The position numbers and the translations under genes were made by a program. The notes under the pieces are model-generated. The model saw nothing but the letters and a program-made list of their open reading frames with translations. It made no database searches and was not told the origin of the DNA. A DNA stretch of 7,398 bases, from positions 1-7,398 of the forward strand of contig JAGPEW010000034.1 in the NCBI GenBank assembly GCA_018056825.1. Direction: 5' to 3'. This stretch comes from Candidatus Sordicultor aquaticus (GTDB taxonomy: Bacteria > Atribacterota > Atribacteria > Atribacterales > Caldatribacteriaceae). Of the stretch, positions 4,411-7,398 are shown one piece after another; within the stretch, counting starts at the first letter, position 1; every line of letters begins with the position of its first letter.

Positions 4411-5442
4411 ATGAGAGCGCTTTTTGGAAAAGCACCTTTTGAGCTTGAATGGCGAGATGTACCTGTACCCAATTTGCAACCTGGAAAAGTTTTAGTGCGA
4501 GTGGAAGCAGGAGGTATATGTGGTACCGACATCCACTTTCTTCGCTACAATGAGGAGTGGACACCTTTAGGCCATGAGGTAGTGGGGGTTATTGAAAAAA
4601 TAAGTGAGGGAGTAGAAGGAATAGAGGTTGGCGATCGAGTGATCGTTGAGAACCACGCTGCCTGCTGGAGATGCAAAGAGTGTAAAAATGGACGCCCTCA
4701 ATATTGTGAGAATCTGACCACCTATATGTCAGACCAAGCTGGTTTCTCCGACTATTTAGTTGTCCGATATGATATGGTACACCACTATGACCCCAAACAG
4801 TTGGAGTTAACGCATGCTTGTCTTGCAGAACCTCTTACCGTAGCTTTAGATGTAACTTTAAGGGCTGAGCTTGAGCTTAATGACGAGGTAGTCGTTTTTG
4901 GGCCAGGTCCTATTGGACTGATGGCTACAAAAATTGCCAAGCTCCAAGGTGCTCGTCGAGTTTTTCTCGTGGGTTCCAATAGCTCTACTCCTCGAGGAGC
5001 TTATCGTTTAGAGATAGGATACAAAATGGGCGCTGATGTAATTGTAAGTTATGACGAAAATAACGTGGTAGAAACAATATTAGCTGCTGTGCCTACTGGG
5101 GTGGATCGAGTGATTGTAACCGCACCTCCTCGGACAATTAAGGATGCTATTCAAATTTCCCGTTTTGGGGGTATTATCGCCTTCAACGGTATCGAATTTG
5201 GAGCGGGAAGCCAGATTGCTTTTGATGCTAATGAATTTCACTTTAAGAAGCTCCAACTCCGGGCTTCCCATGCTATTCCCAACCACTATTTCCCTATAGC
5301 TATTGACCTTTTAACCCGCCGCGCTATTGACCCGACATTACTACTAACCCATGTTTTTACCTTAGACGAAGCAGAAAAAGCCTTCCAGGCTTTAACTAAC
5401 CCAGAAGAGAAAGCTATAAAAGTAGTGCTTAAAAATAGTTAA
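4411..5442 (+). CDS. Zinc-dependent medium-chain alcohol/polyol dehydrogenase
   Basis: A 343-residue cytoplasmic oxidoreductase of the zinc MDR superfamily (sorbitol/threonine/alcohol dehydrogenase type), expected to interconvert a secondary alcohol and a ketone with NAD(P). The catalytic-zinc ligands are visible: C37 in GGICGTDIH, H55-E56 in GHEVVG, and E140 in CLAEP. The structural-zinc lobe has four cysteines, C85, C88, C91 and C99, in CWRCKEC...C; a Trp replaces the Gly usually found after the first. The Rossmann fold begins with VVVFGPGPIG (160-169). Where NAD-specific members carry an acidic residue after the second strand, this protein reads VGSNSS (187-192), so the cofactor may be NADP or unassigned. 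The C-terminal FHFKKLQLRAS (277-287) and FTLDEAEKAF (316-325) segments fit the polyol/threonine dehydrogenase branch. Family is certain; substrate is not. Proximity to the permease hints at a joint role only by inference. Confidence 0.92.
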   Translation: MRALFGKAPFELEWRDVPVPNLQPGKVLVRVEAGGICGTDIHFLRYNEEWTPLGHEVVGVIEKISEGVEGIEVGDRVIVENHAACWRCKECKNGRPQYCENLTTYMSDQAGFSDYLVVRYDMVHHYDPKQLELTHACLAEPLTVALDVTLRAELELNDEVVVFGPGPIGLMATKIAKLQGARRVFLVGSNSSTPRGAYRLEIGYKMGADVIVSYDENNVVETILAAVPTGVDRVIVTAPPRTIKDAIQISRFGGIIAFNGIEFGAGSQIAFDANEFHFKKLQLRASHAIPNHYFPIAIDLLTRRAIDPTLLLTHVFTLDEAEKAFQALTNPEEKAIKVVLKNS

Positions 5443-5468
5443 ATGTAAATTTTCAATGTGTCAATTGC

Positions 5469-5512
5469 CATCACTGAGGAAAGAAAAACATCTTCCTCAG
5501 TGATGTTTTATG
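5469..5512 (+). terminator. Strong intrinsic terminator of the dehydrogenase gene
   Basis: CATCACTGAGGAAGA (5469-5483) pairs perfectly with TCTTCCTCAGTGATG (5491-5505) around an AAAAACA loop, followed by TTTTATG and further T runs. The stem begins 26 bases after the stop codon. On the opposite strand the tail is not U-rich, so it should act mainly on plus-strand transcription. Confidence 0.92.
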
Positions 5513-5565
5513 TTTTTAAGTTTTTGTGTCTTTTCAATTTTAAATTTTATGCCTCAGGCTGTTTT

Positions 5566-7398
5566 TTAGCTACCAGAGCACTGACTACACCATTCCCGGG
5601 GTTCCGTTCCTGCTTTAAAAGGAATAGTAACCGCCTTACAGTTAGGAGATGCTAATTTTCCGGTTTCCATACACACCTTTAGTTCCCTTATTCCTGAAGG
5701 AGAATAAAAATCATGAACTGGAACATCTTTATGAGCTTCTTTCATAACCTTAGCAAATAAGGGAGCAGCTATTACTCCTCCAGTTTTACTTGGACCTAAG
5801 GGAGTACGGTCGTCATTACCCAAATATATTCCACAAACTAAATCGGGGGTAAAACCCACAAACCAGGCATCAATGAAATCTTCAGTAGTCCCTGTTTTCC
5901 CTCCTGCTGGTCGGTCTATCCTAGCCGCTTTCGCTGTTCCTCGCTCTATTACTCCCTGCAATAGGCGAGCCATAATGTAAGCAGTATCTTCTGACAGAGC
6001 TCGGTGCAGAGACCTTTGACTTTCATAGAGAACTTCTCCCGAAAAATTCTCTATTCGTAATATAGCAATGGGCTCAGGAACCAAACCTCTATTAGCAAAA
6101 GCACAATAAGCATTGGTCAGCTCTAAAAGATTTACTTCTGAAGTCCCTAAAGCCAAAGATAAATCTCTACGAAGGTCACTCTTGATACCCATTTTACGAG
6201 CATAACTTATTACCTTATCTACTCCAGTCTCCTGAAGTAGTTTTATCCCGATTATATTTACTGATTTCTCCAAAGCTTCTCTCAAGGTAATAGGGCCACT
6301 AAAAGTTTTCTCATAATTTTGAGGTTTCCAACCATTGGGAAAAGTTAAAGGCTCATCTACTAAAATAGTGCTAGGTGTAAAACCACTATCTAGAGCAGCA
6401 GAATAAATAAAGGGTTTAAAAGCAGACCCCGGCTGACGATGAGCTTGCACTGCTCGGTTAAACTTACTTTCGCTATAATCTCTTCCTCCTACCATAGCTT
6501 TGATATAGCCAGTTTGGGGGTCAATGCACAGGATAGCTCCTTGATATCCACTTTCTTTCAAAGCTTGTTCTGCAAATTTCTGGATATCCAAATCTATAGT
6601 GGTATATATTTTTAAACCTCCACCAAATATAGTTTCTTCATCATAATTTTTTTGTAGCTCCTTAATAATATAATCTACAAAGTAGGGAGCAGAAGAACGG
6701 CTTTTCTCCTTTCCAGCAAGAACTATGGGAGTAGCTAGGGCTTCTTCCAGTTGTTCCTTGGAAATAAATCCTAACGCTTGCATTCTCCTTAATACTCTTC
6801 TTTGCTGTCTTTGAGCAGTGGATAAATCTACATAAGGAGAAAAATTTCCCGGAGAACGAGCTACTCCGGTTAACATAGCTATTTCTGCCAGATTAAGCTC
6901 TTCTAAGTCTTTTCCAAAATAAATTCGAGCAGCAGCTTTTACACCATAGGCACCATGTCCAAAATAAATCTGATTCAGGTAAGCTTCTAATATTTCATTT
7001 TTAGTATATTTCTTCTCTAAGCTAAAAGCTAAGAAGATTTCTTGTATTTTTCTTTTCCACGTCCGCTGTTGAGAAAGAAACAGATTCCGAGAGAGCTGCT
7101 GAGTTATGGTGCTTGCTCCTTCTACTATATCCATATTTATCAGGTTTTGCCAGGCAGCACGGATAATACCCCACGGATCTATACCAGGATGATGATAAAA
7201 GTTCTGGTCCTCACTAGCAATAAAAGCTTCTTTTATTAAATCCGGAATTTGAGAAAGTTCAACATATTCTCTATTTTCAGTAAATAGTTCCGCTAAAAGG
7301 CGACCTTCAACATCATAGAGACGAGTGGTGAGAGGAGGTTAAAAATCATCCAGTTGATTGGAGACTGTTTTTAAATCGCTAAATGCCAAAGTAAAAAG
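5566..7398 (-). CDS. Class A penicillin-binding protein (PBP1A family), interrupted by an in-frame stop; 5' end outside the window
   Basis: A bifunctional cell-wall enzyme of the mrcA/ponA family that polymerises lipid II glycan and cross-links peptides at the outer face of the membrane. Counting residues from the codon after the internal stop, the glycosyltransferase-51 domain shows SEDQNFYHHPG with catalytic Glu 43, GASTITQQL (74-82), the WKRK helix (near 94) and NEILEAYLN (114-122). The transpeptidase shows SAFK (nucleophile Ser 305, Lys 308), SVN (359-361) and KTGTT (481-485). The tail has a family-typical cysteine cluster (CMETGKLASPNC, WCSQC). A TAA at 7339-7341 separates this from 19 upstream in-frame codons that also look like PBP1A (FSDLKTVSNQLDDF before PPLTTRLYD). 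No ATG, GTG or TTG follows until the Met at 7134, which has no ribosome site and would lose the catalytic Glu. The start codon and membrane anchor lie beyond the right edge. Confidence 0.85.
7339..7341 (-). other. In-frame TAA within the PBP1A coding sequence
   Basis: The minus strand reads GATGATTTT-TAA-CCTCCTCTC. Upstream and downstream codons are in the same frame, so no indel other than a multiple of three is involved. The PBP1A consensus at this spot is close to D-x-Q-P-P-L-T-T, which suggests a former CAA (Gln) changed by one C-to-T transition; AAA or GAA are alternatives. Confidence 0.8.

Noticed and set aside
4275..4564. Two overlapping minus-strand frames across the permease-dehydrogenase junction
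   Set aside because: They are antisense to conserved coding sequence at both ends and lack ribosome sites and recognisable motifs.
4988..4999. 12-bp palindrome CTCCTCGAGGAG
   Set aside because: It lies in the dehydrogenase coding sequence with no regulatory context. CTCGAG cores also occur at 96-101 and 736-741, but no larger shared unit is seen.
5458..5655. Plus-strand frame of 65 codons starting within the dehydrogenase terminator
   Set aside because: It begins at the terminator stem and runs antisense through the conserved C-terminus of the penicillin-binding protein.
7339..7341. Reassignment of TAA to a sense codon
   Set aside because: TAA is used as the normal stop of the permease, the dehydrogenase and the penicillin-binding protein itself, so a variant genetic code is not supported.

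Overview
This 7.4 kb window comes from an AT-rich bacterial chromosome with strong Shine-Dalgarno sites, several intrinsic terminators and ordinary housekeeping or accessory genes. The taxon cannot be fixed from sequence alone. AGGAGG-type ribosome sites, extended -10 promoters, a chemoreceptor lacking a C-terminal NWETF-type pentapeptide, and a class A penicillin-binding protein with a C-terminal cysteine cluster fit a low-GC bacterium of Firmicutes-like or deep-branching anaerobic type. A near-perfect sigma-28 promoter in front of the chemoreceptor implies flagellar motility.

Layout, left to right. Bases 1-440 hold no convincing gene. They carry a cluster of short inverted and direct repeats that look like remnants of dispersed intergenic repeats, then an extended -10 promoter. 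A 102-residue four-helix membrane protein of unknown function (441-749, +) ends at a GC-rich hairpin shared with the convergent methyl-accepting chemotaxis protein (786-2969, -). The 200 bp divergent region holds the sigma-28 promoter for the chemoreceptor and a sigma-A-type promoter with two overlapping dyads for an MFS permease (3170-4357, +). A zinc-dependent medium-chain dehydrogenase follows on the same strand (4411-5442, +) with its own extended -10 element, and ends at a 15-bp-stem terminator. Converging on it is a class A penicillin-binding protein (5566 to the right edge, -).

The genes do not form one pathway. The permease and the dehydrogenase are the only plausible functional pair (uptake or export plus oxidation of a polyol-like compound), and that is inference from adjacency. 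The most notable observation is an in-frame TAA at 7339-7341 in the penicillin-binding protein gene. Family-like sequence lies on both sides in the same frame, so this is a point nonsense mutation, a sequence error, or much less likely a readthrough site. I found no convincing undescribed multi-gene system in the window.
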